From contig CAMYZK010000042.1 of the NCBI GenBank assembly GCA_947303825.1, forward strand, positions 1 to 12,119: a stretch of DNA of 12,119 nt. The letters run 5' to 3'. The notes beneath the pieces were generated by a model. That model was not told the origin of the DNA and made no database searches. It worked only from the letters and a program-made list of their open reading frames with translations. Each line of letters begins with the position of its first letter. The first letter of the stretch is position 1. Both the position numbers and the translations under genes were made by a program. This DNA is from an uncultured Prevotella sp. (GTDB taxonomy: Bacteria; Bacteroidota; Bacteroidia; Bacteroidales; Bacteroidaceae). Of this stretch, positions 1 through 6,799 are shown piece after piece.

Positions 1-1498
1 GGTTCAAGGCCTCCCTAAACCCGGCGAACTGCTGCTGATACTCCGTTTGATAGAACGCCGAGTCCTTCGACAGCACCAAGGAGGCCGAGTTGTGTCGGTT
101 GTCACCCATCATCCAGTAGTAGTCCATCTTGAAGGTGTACTTCGTTGTCGGCTTGTCGTTGATGTATATCTGTCCGTTCTTCACCTCCACCTTGTTGCCC
201 TCGTAGGCCCTTATGCATCGCTCGTAGACAGCCAGGTTCTGGTATATGTCCTTGCCGGGCAGCTTGATGGTGTCGGCAAGGTCGATGGTAGCACCCTTCT
301 TCGGTATCCAGATGGGTCCGTAGTTATCACGTGTCCAGTGCAGGTTTCCGTTCTTGGGGTACACCTTGCGCAGGTCGTCATCGGGCGGCACGGTGTTCAG
401 CTCCACACTGTCTACCAGGTCTTTGTGCTGCAGCAGTGCAGCCTTGGCCTGCTTGGTGAGCGGCATATATGCCACCTTGGTGCGCCGTGCAAAGTGTATG
501 TCGTCGCGCTGTGAGCCTCTGGGATAGCCCAGGTCTTCGCAGGTGATGCCCTGCTCTTTCATAAAGTCGTTGGTCAGCGTGCTTCCCTCCTTGAAGGTTA
601 CCGAGTGCGAATACTGCACCAGGTCGGGCTCCTTGTTCATCTTGCCGTCCAGGTATATCATGCGGTCTTTTATCTGCAGTGTCTGGCCTGGCAGTCCCAC
701 ACAGCGTTTCACATAGTTCTCGCGGCGGTCGGTGGGGCGTGTGGCAATGTCACCGTACTGTGCCCAGTTGGCTGTGATGGCTTGCCGTCCGGCGGCGTAG
801 ATGCGCGCGTAGAAGGCATAGCGCTGGTCAGGCTGCATGCTGTCTATCTCTGCCTGGAGGTCGGGTGGCGGAGTGCCGTAGGCCTGCATATACCCCTGCT
901 CGTAGGCCTGATAGCCCAGCTCGTAGCAGATGTCGTAGTAATAGGTCTGGAACGGCTCTACCGAGCAGATGGTGTCGCCGGCAGGATAGTTGAACACCAC
1001 GATGTCGTTAAGCTCCACGTTGCCCAGTCCCTTCACGCGTCGGTAGTCCCAGTGTGGCCACTCAATATACGACTTTATGCCGCCTATAGGCAGCGTGTGC
1101 TGTGTGAGGGGCACGGTGAGCGGTGTCTGCGGTATGCGGGGACCATAGCTCAGCTTGCTCACGAAGAGGTAGTCGCCGGTGAGCAGCGACTTCTCCAGCG
1201 ACGAGCTGGGAATGACATAGTTCTGGAAGAAGAACTGGTTGATGAAGTATACTGCTACGAGAGCGAAGACGATGGCGTCTACCCACGACATGATGAAGTG
1301 TACGGGGCCTTCGCGGTCTTTCCACCACTGCCATTTTATCTTCTTGGTGATATAGGCATCATAAATGAAAGGCACCACGATAAGTCCCAGCCACGACTTC
1401 ACCCACAGCAGGAAGAGCAGGTAGAGTGCCGTGACGATACCAAATTTCATCCATTGCCGCTTCATGTTCAGCGGCTTCTTTTCCTTCTTTGTCTTCAT
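1..1498 (-). CDS. lepB: Signal peptidase I (LepB), C-terminus beyond window edge
   Basis: Membrane-bound serine protease that removes signal peptides from exported proteins at the periplasmic face of the inner membrane. 499 codons are visible from ATG at 1498 and the frame stays open to the left edge. Two N-terminal hydrophobic segments (about residues 19-48 and 68-91) precede the catalytic box IPSSSLEKSLLTGD, in which S100 is the nucleophile (Leu replaces the usual Met after it). The catalytic Lys is K264 in ENYVKRCVGLPG, and GDNRHNSA (465-472) is the conserved C-terminal box. The roughly 190 residues between the Lys box and GDNR are a long insertion, as in Bacteroidetes LepB. After A472 the family normally continues DSRYWGFVPEDH; here it reads SLVLSKDSAFYQTEYQQQF, which I do not recognise. 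The start codon lies 6 bases after the dapB stop, with GAAGG upstream, so the gene is translated from the dapB transcript. Confidence 0.9.
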   Translation of the reverse strand, partial: MKTKKEKKPLNMKRQWMKFGIVTALYLLFLLWVKSWLGLIVVPFIYDAYITKKIKWQWWKDREGPVHFIMSWVDAIVFALVAVYFINQFFFQNYVIPSSSLEKSLLTGDYLFVSKLSYGPRIPQTPLTVPLTQHTLPIGGIKSYIEWPHWDYRRVKGLGNVELNDIVVFNYPAGDTICSVEPFQTYYYDICYELGYQAYEQGYMQAYGTPPPDLQAEIDSMQPDQRYAFYARIYAAGRQAITANWAQYGDIATRPTDRRENYVKRCVGLPGQTLQIKDRMIYLDGKMNKEPDLVQYSHSVTFKEGSTLTNDFMKEQGITCEDLGYPRGSQRDDIHFARRTKVAYMPLTKQAKAALLQHKDLVDSVELNTVPPDDDLRKVYPKNGNLHWTRDNYGPIWIPKKGATIDLADTIKLPGKDIYQNLAVYERCIRAYEGNKVEVKNGQIYINDKPTTKYTFKMDYYWMMGDNRHNSASLVLSKDSAFYQTEYQQQFAGFREALN

Positions 1499-1504
1499 TG
1501 GCCT

Positions 1505-2236
1505 TCAGAACTTAAACATGTCGCTTATTGTCAGCAGACCCTCATGCTCGTGGGTGTACTCGGCAGCCAGCACTGCTCCCAGGGCAAAGCCCTTTCGCGA
1601 GTGTGCGTCATGGGTGATGGTGATGATGTCGGCATCGCTGTCGTAGCGCACGGTGTGAATGCCAGCCACCTCGCCACGCCTTATGTGGTCTATGCGCAGC
1701 AGGGCGGGGTCGGTGGTGTCTTCGGCCCATGCGGTCTTACGGTCTATGGCCTCGACTATCTCCTCGCCCAGGGTGATGGCCGTTCCCGAGGGGTGGTCGA
1801 GCTTATGCACATGGTGTGTCTCCTCCAACTCCACGTCATACTGCGGAAACTGGTTCATGATGTGTGCCAAGTAGCGGTTCACTGCCGAGAAGATGGCCAC
1901 GCCAATGCTGAAGTTAGATGCCCAGAAGAGGGTGGAGGGCTTTGCATTCTGGGCAGAGGGAGTGCAGGCACTGCGCACGTCGTCGCCATGCTCTTTCATC
2001 CAGCCGGTAGAGCCGCTCACCACCTTAACCCCGTGTTTCCAGCACTTCAGGTAGTTGCCGTAGGCGGCAGTGGGCGATGTAAACTCTATGGCAACGTCGG
2101 CACTCTTGAAGGCTTCGCTGTCAAAGTCTTCCTGATTGTCAATATCTATGATACTCACAATCTCATGACCACGGCTCAGGGCTATCTGCTCTATCATGTG
2201 CCCCATCTTGCCGTAGCCTATCAAGGCTATTTTCAT
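1505..2236 (-). CDS. dapB: 4-hydroxy-tetrahydrodipicolinate reductase (DapB)
   Basis: Cytosolic NAD(P)H-dependent reductase of the lysine/meso-diaminopimelate pathway, converting 4-hydroxy-tetrahydrodipicolinate to tetrahydrodipicolinate; it feeds peptidoglycan and lysine synthesis. The protein has 243 residues. The Rossmann loop is MKIALIGYGKMG (G7, G9, G12). EFTSP (51-55) and GSTGW (75-79) form the cofactor pocket. The signature ELEETHHVHKLDHPSGTA contains the catalytic pair H141 and K145 and the substrate-binding SGTA loop (150-153). ASNFSIGV (106-113) matches the usual NFSxGV. The frame stays open 37 codons further upstream, to 2347, but I chose the ATG at 2236. It begins exactly at the first Rossmann strand, and a promoter (2259-2290) lies inside the longer version. 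It is the first gene of an operon with lepB. Length is somewhat short of the E. coli enzyme but normal for Bacteroidetes. Confidence 0.96.
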   Translation of the reverse strand: MKIALIGYGKMGHMIEQIALSRGHEIVSIIDIDNQEDFDSEAFKSADVAIEFTSPTAAYGNYLKCWKHGVKVVSGSTGWMKEHGDDVRSACTPSAQNAKPSTLFWASNFSIGVAIFSAVNRYLAHIMNQFPQYDVELEETHHVHKLDHPSGTAITLGEEIVEAIDRKTAWAEDTTDPALLRIDHIRRGEVAGIHTVRYDSDADIITITHDAHSRKGFALGAVLAAEYTHEHEGLLTISDMFKF

Positions 2237-2258
2237 ATTAATACGTATTAATTCGGGT

Positions 2259-2290
2259 GCAAAGGTACGAATAAGTGAGCGAAGAACAAA
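2259..2290 (-). promoter_or_regulatory. Promoter of dapB-lepB
   Basis: On the minus strand a TACCTTTGC element (2267-2259) matches the Bacteroidetes -7 consensus TAnnTTTG. A TTTG (2290-2287) lies exactly 19 bases upstream of it, the consensus spacing for the -33 element. The -7 box ends 22 bases before the dapB ATG. A second TACCTTTG lies at 2352-2345, further upstream, without an evident -33 partner; it could be an alternative start. Confidence 0.7.
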
Positions 2291-2357
2291 GAAAAAATCG
2301 CTTTTTTTCTTTTTCTTCCGAACGGAAGTACCTTCGACGTTAGTCAAAGGTACGAAA

Positions 2358-2378
2358 GAGTTAGGAGTTAGGAGTTTT
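2358..2378. repeat. Three 7-bp tandem units, same family as 4514-4618
   Basis: Read on the plus strand the units are GAGTTAG, GAGTTAG and GAGTTTT. Read on the minus strand they become AAAACTC followed by CTAACTC twice. This is the same heptamer family as the 15-unit array at 4514-4618 (TTAACTC, TTAATTC, AAAACTC), in the opposite orientation. It lies between the LOG gene stop and the dapB promoter. Confidence 0.6.
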
Positions 2379-2405
2379 TAGCCTTGCATTATTCTTTTTT
2401 AACTC

Positions 2406-2936
2406 TTATCCCAAGAACTGCTCCACCTCCTGTATCGATGCTGCCACGCTGATGTGTTCGCGCCACGGCAGTCTCATCATGCCGTGTGCCTGCAGGTCGT
2501 CCAGGCAGGCAATGAGCGAGTCCCAGCATCCCTTCATGTTGTAAAGTATCACCGTCTTCGAGTGGTAGCCTATGGTGGCAGCCGCCACCACGGTGAAGAT
2601 TTCGTCGAGGGTGCCCAGGCCGCCGGGCAGGGCTACGAAGACATCGGCCTGATCTTGCATCAGCTGCTTGCGGTCGCTCAGGTTGTCGCAGGCAATGTCT
2701 ATGTCTACGTAGTCCGACCGCCGCCCGCACTTCTCTATTATCGTTGGAATGACGCCTATGGTGCGCGCGCCGCTGTCGTGGGCTGCCTTGGCCACACACT
2801 CCATCAGCCCCTGGTTCACCCCTCCAAACACTATGGTGTGACCGTGGGCACCGGCCCAGCGTCCCAGCTCCTCGGTCATAACAAAGAAGTCGGGGTCTAT
2901 CTGCGCATTGGCAGAACAGAAAATGCAAATCTTCAT
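2406..2936 (-). CDS. LOG family protein (cytokinin riboside phosphoribohydrolase-like)
   Basis: Soluble Rossmann-fold protein of 176 residues, a normal length for the TIGR00730/LOG family. Members hydrolyse nucleoside 5'-monophosphates (N6-modified AMP in plants and Corynebacterium), releasing the base and ribose 5-phosphate; older annotations call them lysine decarboxylases. It opens with MKICIFCSAN (strand plus phosphate-binding turn). FGGVNQGLM (37-45) is the GGxxxGLM motif, SDRKQLM (87-93) carries the conserved Arg/Lys, and PGGLGTLDE (104-112) is the hallmark PGGxGTxxE with catalytic E112. The ATG at 2936 sits 22 bases after a good -7 element, the same distance as for dapB. It appears monocistronic: a second promoter separates it from dapB. 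The physiological substrate in Bacteroidetes cannot be read from the sequence. Confidence 0.92.
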   Translation of the reverse strand: MKICIFCSANAQIDPDFFVMTEELGRWAGAHGHTIVFGGVNQGLMECVAKAAHDSGARTIGVIPTIIEKCGRRSDYVDIDIACDNLSDRKQLMQDQADVFVALPGGLGTLDEIFTVVAAATIGYHSKTVILYNMKGCWDSLIACLDDLQAHGMMRLPWREHISVAASIQEVEQFLG

Positions 2937-2958
2937 CGTCTTTTGGTTTTTTTACCTC

Positions 2959-2989
2959 GCAAAGGTACACATTTTTTTGAGAGAAGAAA
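2959..2989 (-). promoter_or_regulatory. Promoter of the LOG gene
   Basis: Minus-strand TACCTTTGC (2967-2959) is a strong Bacteroidetes -7 element. A weak -33 candidate, TTTC (2989-2986), lies 18 bases upstream. The -7 box ends 22 bases before the ATG. Confidence 0.6.
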
Positions 2990-2991
2990 GC

Positions 2992-3086
2992 GATAGCGGC
3001 TCCGTAACTGTCATTTTAAGGATATTTAAGGAGGAAGTATCACGGATAGCAGCTCCGTAACCATAAAAAACGACATAGTTAAGGAG
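2992..3086. repeat. Imperfect direct duplication, period 53-54 bp
   Basis: GATAGCGGCTCCGTAAC (2992-3008) recurs with one change as GATAGCAGCTCCGTAAC (3045-3061). The distal word TTAAGGAG (3025-3032) recurs at 3079-3086. The stretch between the matching ends has diverged. Confidence 0.75.
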
Positions 3087-3376
3087 AAACTTTCGTGGAA
3101 GACAGAGCGTGCTTTGACTTCCGAGCGAGAGCAAGCTCGACCGAAGGTCAAGGGCGTGGTGTCGGCTATGGTTGTTGGGCCGCGCCAAGTGATGCCGACC
3201 GCACCAGGGCGTTGTATATATGGACATTCAGCAGTGTGAATGGAGTTATCGAGTGCAAAAGTAGGCATTGAAAGTACGATAGGCAAGCCAGCGGAACGGA
3301 ATTAACAAGTTTTGCCTGTCTTTAACAATCACCACGCACGCGTAATGTTATAAGCCAACAGAAGTGCAACTCATAC

Positions 3377-3649
3377 TACTGGTGCTACTCGTGCTACTGG
3401 CCACTGATTTTCAACAAGTTAGCGGTAGCATCAATGTCTTTATCGCGCTAACCATTGTGCTACTGGCACTACCAAGAAAAAAAAGACTGCTCGCTGCCAA
3501 GTAAAACAAGTTGTTTTACTGAAAAAGGAGCCTTCCTGTCGGCAAAAGGCCTACACTATCATCTACAGTAGCAGTAGTTCCAGTAGTAGCATGTTGCATT
3601 GGTATAAATGCTTGATAATCAATGGTCAGTAGCACGAGTAGCACCAGTA
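3377..3649. repeat. Nested inverted-repeat element with 23-bp perfect outer arms
   Basis: The left arm 3377-3399 (starts TACTGGTGCTACTCG) is the exact reverse complement of 3627-3649. Pairing extends inward to 3414/3612 with three mismatches (35 of 38). A second, imperfect pair follows: TGCTACTGGCACTACC (3458-3473) against 3571-3590. The centre is a perfect 21-bp palindrome (3500-3520). The left half also holds a local hairpin, GTTAGCG (3418-3424) with CGCTAAC (3446-3452). The arms are themselves built from repeated TGCTACT words, and GTGCTACTGG occurs directly at 3391 and again at 3457. No coding frame runs through it. It could be a non-autonomous mobile element (MITE-like), a dispersed intergenic repeat, or DNA giving a structured RNA; the sequence alone does not decide. 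Confidence 0.8.
3500..3520. repeat. Perfect 21-bp palindrome at the centre of the inverted-repeat element
   Basis: AGTAAAACAA, one G, then TTGTTTTACT: 10-bp perfect arms. Its centre (3510) is within 3 bases of the symmetry centre of the outer arms (3513). Possible protein-binding operator, or the apex of a cruciform or RNA hairpin. Confidence 0.8.
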
Positions 3650-3702
3650 TCACCAGTAGCATCTTTACAAATATTTAGTGTTCCTCAAGTTATTTTCTAC
3701 AA

Positions 3703-3729
3703 CAGATTGCGCAGATGACACAGATTATA
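3703..3729. repeat. Three 9-bp tandem units starting CAGAT
   Basis: CAGATTGCG, CAGATGACA and CAGATTATA follow one another without gaps. Only the first five bases are shared by all three. No coding context. Confidence 0.55.
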
Positions 3730-3792
3730 ACCTCAATAATTGAGTCTACTTTAAAAAGTCCGCTACCGTCAACTAACGAGTCGCATGGCACA

Positions 3793-3814
3793 CCCCTCCC
3801 CTTAAGGGGCGGGG
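3793..3814. repeat. GC-rich REP-like palindrome
   Basis: CCCC, T, CCCC, TTAA, GGGG, C, GGGG: a 22-base palindrome broken only by one T/C pair. It lies in non-coding DNA. It could form a strong hairpin, but no U-tract follows on either strand, so a simple intrinsic terminator is unlikely. A dispersed extragenic palindrome is more probable. Confidence 0.6.
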
Positions 3815-3988
3815 AGCGGCTGCGCACAGATTTCTTCTCGGAATACTCATTTTCGGCCTTTTTAAAGTGGGCTCGGTTACATGACTTTAGAGCGCATATG
3901 AAGAGGAAACCGGGCGGAGCAGCGAGAGCCATCAAGTATGCAGGGTATTCTCCTTCCACCCTCCACCTTCCACAAAAAACTCAAAGAA

Positions 3989-4510
3989 TCAAATTATCTT
4001 GATGGCGACGGCATGTAGCTGTTGCCAGCCTGCACGGTCGGTGAGGCGAACCATGAAGTGGTAGTCGCCAGGGGCGATGTCGGCAGGGATGAGGATGTCG
4101 TGGCGGGCATCGTACTGGCAGCAACCTGCCGGGATGGTAAAGTCCTGATTGTAGACCCAAGCCTTGCCTTCGCTGTGTTCATGTTCATGCTCGTCATCGT
4201 CATCACACTCTCCCGTGGCGTGGTCGTGATCATGGTCGTCGGCCTCAGTGCTATGCGAGTGGTGGTCGAAGTTGTTGTGTATCTCAATGTTGTAGGCACC
4301 AAGCTCTTCGTCGTCGACCATGACATAGTGGAACGGTATGACATCGCCACGGCTATACACCTGACAGTTGACGGGATTGGCGGTGATACCTTCAGCACTG
4401 ATGACGGGCGGCGTCAGGTCTTTGTCGTCGTCGTTGCTGCAAGCGTTGAAACCAAGTATAAGTATGGTTATGAGAGCCATCGCGAGGCTCATGTTGATAA
4501 TCTTTTTCAT
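3989..4510 (-). CDS. His/Asp-rich DUF4625-like surface lipoprotein, putative metal binder
   Basis: 173 residues. A charged N-terminus and hydrophobic stretch (residues 4-22) lead to C24, the likely lipidated Cys (GFNAC, a relaxed Bacteroidetes lipobox). The next residues, SNDDDKD, form an acidic run of the kind known to send Bacteroidetes lipoproteins to the cell surface. The rest resembles DUF4625-type beta-sandwich lipoproteins: a strand region with GDVIPFHYVMVDDEELG (55-71), an IEIHNN strand, and a C-terminal IPADIAPGDYHFMVRLTDRAG segment. Inserted at 82-113 is a low-complexity loop with nine His and many Asp/Glu (DDHDHDH, EHEHEH), a plausible zinc, nickel or copper ligand cluster. It is the third gene of an operon after a Cys/His-rich membrane protein and a TonB-dependent receptor, and I infer that it captures or buffers metal for that receptor. 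The family assignment is from memory of its fold signature; the metal role is inference. Confidence 0.75.
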   Translation of the reverse strand: MKKIINMSLAMALITILILGFNACSNDDDKDLTPPVISAEGITANPVNCQVYSRGDVIPFHYVMVDDEELGAYNIEIHNNFDHHSHSTEADDHDHDHATGECDDDDEHEHEHSEGKAWVYNQDFTIPAGCCQYDARHDILIPADIAPGDYHFMVRLTDRAGWQQLHAVAIKII

Positions 4511-4513
4511 TGT

Positions 4514-4618
4514 CTTAATTCTTAACTCTTAATTCTTAACTCTTAACTCAAAACTCTTAATTCTTAACTCTTAACTCAAAACTCTTAATTCTTAACTCTT
4601 AACTCTTAACTCAAAACT
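4514..4618. repeat. 15-unit heptamer tandem array overlapping the receptor stop codon
   Basis: 105 bp made of exactly 15 seven-base units with no gaps. Units on the plus strand are A = CTTAATT, B = CTTAACT and C = CAAAACT, in the order A B, A B B C, A B B C, A B B B C. There is thus a 28-bp higher-order unit (ABBC). It fills the whole spacer between the receptor gene and the lipoprotein gene, and the receptor's TGA (4613-4611) lies across the last B/C boundary. Units A and B contain TTAA, giving TAA on both strands. Because 7 is not a multiple of 3, consecutive units place stops in every frame. Confidence 0.95.
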
Positions 4619-6725
4619 CCACCCCCACCATCAGCGAGATGTTGCGCCCGGGTTCGGGCACGTCTATGAGGCGGTAATAGCTGGTGTGGTCGTAGTACCG
4701 GCGGTTGAGCAGGTTGTCGGCATGCAGGGCGATGTTCAGCTTGCTTCCACGCAGGGCAATCTGCTTGCCTGCCGAGAGGTTCAGCGTCCAGTGACCGTCG
4801 GTAGGCTTCTCGGGCGGCACTATGTGGTGTTGAGCTCCCACGATGCGGGCGTCAAGGCCCACGAAGGTGTTGCCATGCCACTGGAATGAGTATTTGGCAC
4901 CTGCATCCACCGACCACGGTGTGCTGAAGGGCAGTGTGTAGCCTTTCTTGTCGCCAGAGAGCTGTTCGGCATAGAGATACTCTCCCTTCATCTCGGCCCC
5001 CCAGTGGCGGTCTATGACCCATGTGGCCTGTGCCTCCACGCCATAGCGCAGCACACGGGCCTGGGTGTAGTGGTAGAGCTGCAGGCCCTCCACATACTGA
5101 GCCGTGGGGTTCAGGTAGATGTAGTTGGGGAAGTAGTTCACGTAGGGGTCCAGCTGCAGGCACACCACGTCGTTGTCCCAGTGGATGCCCAGGTCCAGCT
5201 GGTAGCTCTCCTCCGGGTCGAGAGAGGCATTGCCGCGCTCGTAGCGGAAGATGTGATAGTTCACACCGTCGGCTCCCAGCTCCTTGGGGATGGGCACACG
5301 GAAGCTCTTGCCCGCGTTGGCCTTGAGCACCCAGTGGCCAACGGCATAGTTCACACCAGCCGACCACGTGAGGCTGGTAAAGTCGCGGCCTATAGTGGCC
5401 GAGCGCTCTTTATAGACAGAGTCGGCGTTGACCGTTGGTGTGAGGAACCAGTCGTGATAGCTGCTGATGTGGGTATGCGCGTAGTCCAGGCGGATGCCTG
5501 CGTTGAGTTTCAGACGATCGTTGACGGTATAGCTGTCCATGGCGTATGCACCGACACTCGCCGTTTCAAAGTCGGGGATGATAAATCCCCAGCCACCCCG
5601 GCGGTTGTGCTGATACTCACCGTTCACGCCAGTGCTCAGCTCATGGCGTTCGCCCGGGGTGAGATGGAGGGCGAGACTGGCCGTCAGCGTGTTTTTCACG
5701 AAACGGCGCTCCAGCGTACCGTCGGGTCGCGGCATGTAGCCGTGGCTCACGGGCTCGCTCAGCTCCTCGCGGTGGTTGTTCTGCCAGGCAAGGTTGGCCT
5801 CCACGCGCAAGCCGTCGCCCTGATAGGAGGTGTGGCTGAGCAGCTTCAGGTGGTTCACCCACTGGTAGGGCAGGTCAACGTCGCGCCGCGAATGGTCGTA
5901 GTCAATGTCAGAGAGGCGTACCTCCAGCCCATGGGCGTTGGCAAAGAATCCGCTCTTCGAGTAGCTGTCGGAGATGCGCAGGTCGGTGTGGAAACGATAG
6001 CCCGCATAGCCCACCGTCACGCTGCCGTCGCGCTCGCAGCCGGCGGTGTTGCGCAGTCGCCGGTTCTTAAGCCTTATCCAATAGCTGTAGTACTGAATAC
6101 TGTCTGTGGGCACACGGTAGTCGGCATAGTCGATGAGCGTGGCACCAATGCGATAGAACCAGCCAGCGTGCCGTCCGCCAAGCTTCACCGTCATGCCCAG
6201 CTGCTCGTTGTTAGAGCGTCCGAAGAGCTGTACGCTGCCGCTCAACGGCTCTGTGGGGACATGGTTGGTGTAGAGGTTCAGCACACCGCCAATGGCATCG
6301 CTGCCATAGAGCAATGCCGAAGGGCCCTTCACCACCTCGGCGCGGTCTACTGCAAACTGGTCAATCTCCAGCCCGTGGTCGTCGCCCCACTGCTGTCCCT
6401 CGTGCTTGATGCCGTCCTCGCTCACAACCATGCGGTTGTAGCCCAGGCCGCGTATCGTTGGCTTGGACTGTCCGGAACCTATGGCCATCGCCTTTACGCC
6501 GGGGATGCCTTCTAATGTCTGCATCAGCGAACCCGAGAAATGCTGCTGCAGGTAGTCGTGGCTCACCTGCACCGCCGACTGCGACATGCGCATCTGGAAG
6601 TCACGCTGCCGCTGTCCGCTCACGGTCACGCCCTGTAGCACTACGGTAGTGTCGTCGGGGGCCACATTGCTGTGACTGCCCGACACACATACCATCAGCA
6701 TAGTAGCTAAAATGGATGTTGTCAT
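4611..6725 (-). CDS. TonB-dependent outer-membrane receptor, probable metal/metallophore uptake
   Basis: 704 residues. A short signal peptide (about 1-19) is followed by DDTTVVLQGVTVSG (24-37), which may hold the TonB box. The plug domain (about 45-160) shows LEGIPGVKAM, IRGLGYNRMVVSEDGIKHEG and VVKGPSALLYGSDAIGGVLN (131-150), the classic plug signatures. The remainder is a 22-strand barrel rich in alternating aromatic strands and ends in GVEF, with the terminal Phe recognised by the BAM complex. There is no N-terminal carboxypeptidase-like domain and no SusD partner, so this is not a glycan SusC-type porin; it resembles siderophore/metal receptors, with ZnuD-like receptors among the possibilities. 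The flanking genes encode a Cys/His-rich membrane protein (upstream) and a His/Asp-rich lipoprotein (downstream), supporting a transition-metal substrate. The stop codon lies inside the heptamer array. Substrate is inferred, not seen. Confidence 0.9.
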   Translation of the reverse strand: MTTSILATMLMVCVSGSHSNVAPDDTTVVLQGVTVSGQRQRDFQMRMSQSAVQVSHDYLQQHFSGSLMQTLEGIPGVKAMAIGSGQSKPTIRGLGYNRMVVSEDGIKHEGQQWGDDHGLEIDQFAVDRAEVVKGPSALLYGSDAIGGVLNLYTNHVPTEPLSGSVQLFGRSNNEQLGMTVKLGGRHAGWFYRIGATLIDYADYRVPTDSIQYYSYWIRLKNRRLRNTAGCERDGSVTVGYAGYRFHTDLRISDSYSKSGFFANAHGLEVRLSDIDYDHSRRDVDLPYQWVNHLKLLSHTSYQGDGLRVEANLAWQNNHREELSEPVSHGYMPRPDGTLERRFVKNTLTASLALHLTPGERHELSTGVNGEYQHNRRGGWGFIIPDFETASVGAYAMDSYTVNDRLKLNAGIRLDYAHTHISSYHDWFLTPTVNADSVYKERSATIGRDFTSLTWSAGVNYAVGHWVLKANAGKSFRVPIPKELGADGVNYHIFRYERGNASLDPEESYQLDLGIHWDNDVVCLQLDPYVNYFPNYIYLNPTAQYVEGLQLYHYTQARVLRYGVEAQATWVIDRHWGAEMKGEYLYAEQLSGDKKGYTLPFSTPWSVDAGAKYSFQWHGNTFVGLDARIVGAQHHIVPPEKPTDGHWTLNLSAGKQIALRGSKLNIALHADNLLNRRYYDHTSYYRLIDVPEPGRNISLMVGVEF

Positions 6726-6731
6726 AATATG

Positions 6732-6799
6732 TTGGTCGTTTGGGTAATAGGGGGAATTGGTCGTTTGGGAAACCCCTAAACGACTAAACCACTAAACGA
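6732..6799. repeat. Duplicated 13-mer and three 8-bp units between the first two operon genes
   Basis: TTGGTCGTTTGGG occurs at 6732-6744 and again at 6757-6769 (period 25). Three octamers follow: CTAAACGA (6776-6783), CTAAACCA (6784-6791) and CTAAACGA (6792-6799). The TCGTTT core of the 13-mers is the inverse of AAACGA in the octamers, so the spacer could fold. The stop codon of the small upstream gene (TAG, minus strand, 6786-6784) and its last codons fall in the octamers. Confidence 0.8.

Larger units (their letters stand above)
2971..3988. other. Gene-free, repeat-rich intergenic region (about 1 kb)
   Basis: No convincing gene. Open frames of 86-95 codons on both strands overlap one another, match no family I know, and run through repeats. 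Contents from left to right: a 54-bp-period direct duplication (2992-3086); an imperfect hairpin around CCGAGCGAGAGCAAGCTCGA (3121-3140), flanked by TTGAC and GGTCAA; a large nested inverted repeat (3377-3649); a 9-bp tandem triplet (3703-3729); a GC-rich palindrome (3793-3814); and a pyrimidine-rich run of CTTCCACC-like words (3952-3972). It separates two minus-strand transcription units, the metal-uptake operon ending at 3989 and the LOG gene starting at 2936. I see no terminator with a clear U-tract downstream of 3989. Confidence 0.7.

Noticed and set aside
605..2251. 548-codon open frame on the plus strand
   Set aside because: It lies antisense to lepB and dapB, both of which have full family motifs. 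The frame is open only because of the codon bias of the real genes.
2237..2347. Longer dapB start at 2347
   Set aside because: The extra 37 residues are Lys/Ser-rich, precede the Rossmann strand that begins the family, and contain the promoter.
2389..2970. 193-codon minus-strand frame overlapping the LOG gene
   Set aside because: Same strand but shifted frame; Arg-rich, no family motifs, while the 176-residue frame has the complete LOG signature.
2952..3286. Two overlapping minus-strand frames of 86 and 91 codons as small genes
   Set aside because: They overlap each other in different frames, run through the 54-bp direct duplication, and the shorter-coordinate one overlaps the LOG promoter.
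3793..3814. GC-rich palindrome as an intrinsic terminator of the metal operon
   Set aside because: It is about 175 bases beyond the lipoprotein stop and is not followed by a U-tract on the minus strand.
3690..4002. Frames of 89 and 95 codons on opposite strands
   Set aside because: They are mirror frames of the same repeat-rich DNA, include the GC-rich palindrome, and show no protein-like features.
4514..4618. Heptamer array as a CRISPR array
   Set aside because: Units are seven bases, contiguous, and lack spacers; this is a simple tandem repeat.
5004..6515. 503-codon open frame on the plus strand
   Set aside because: Antisense to the TonB-dependent receptor; no recognisable domain, Val/His-rich composition typical of a mirrored frame.
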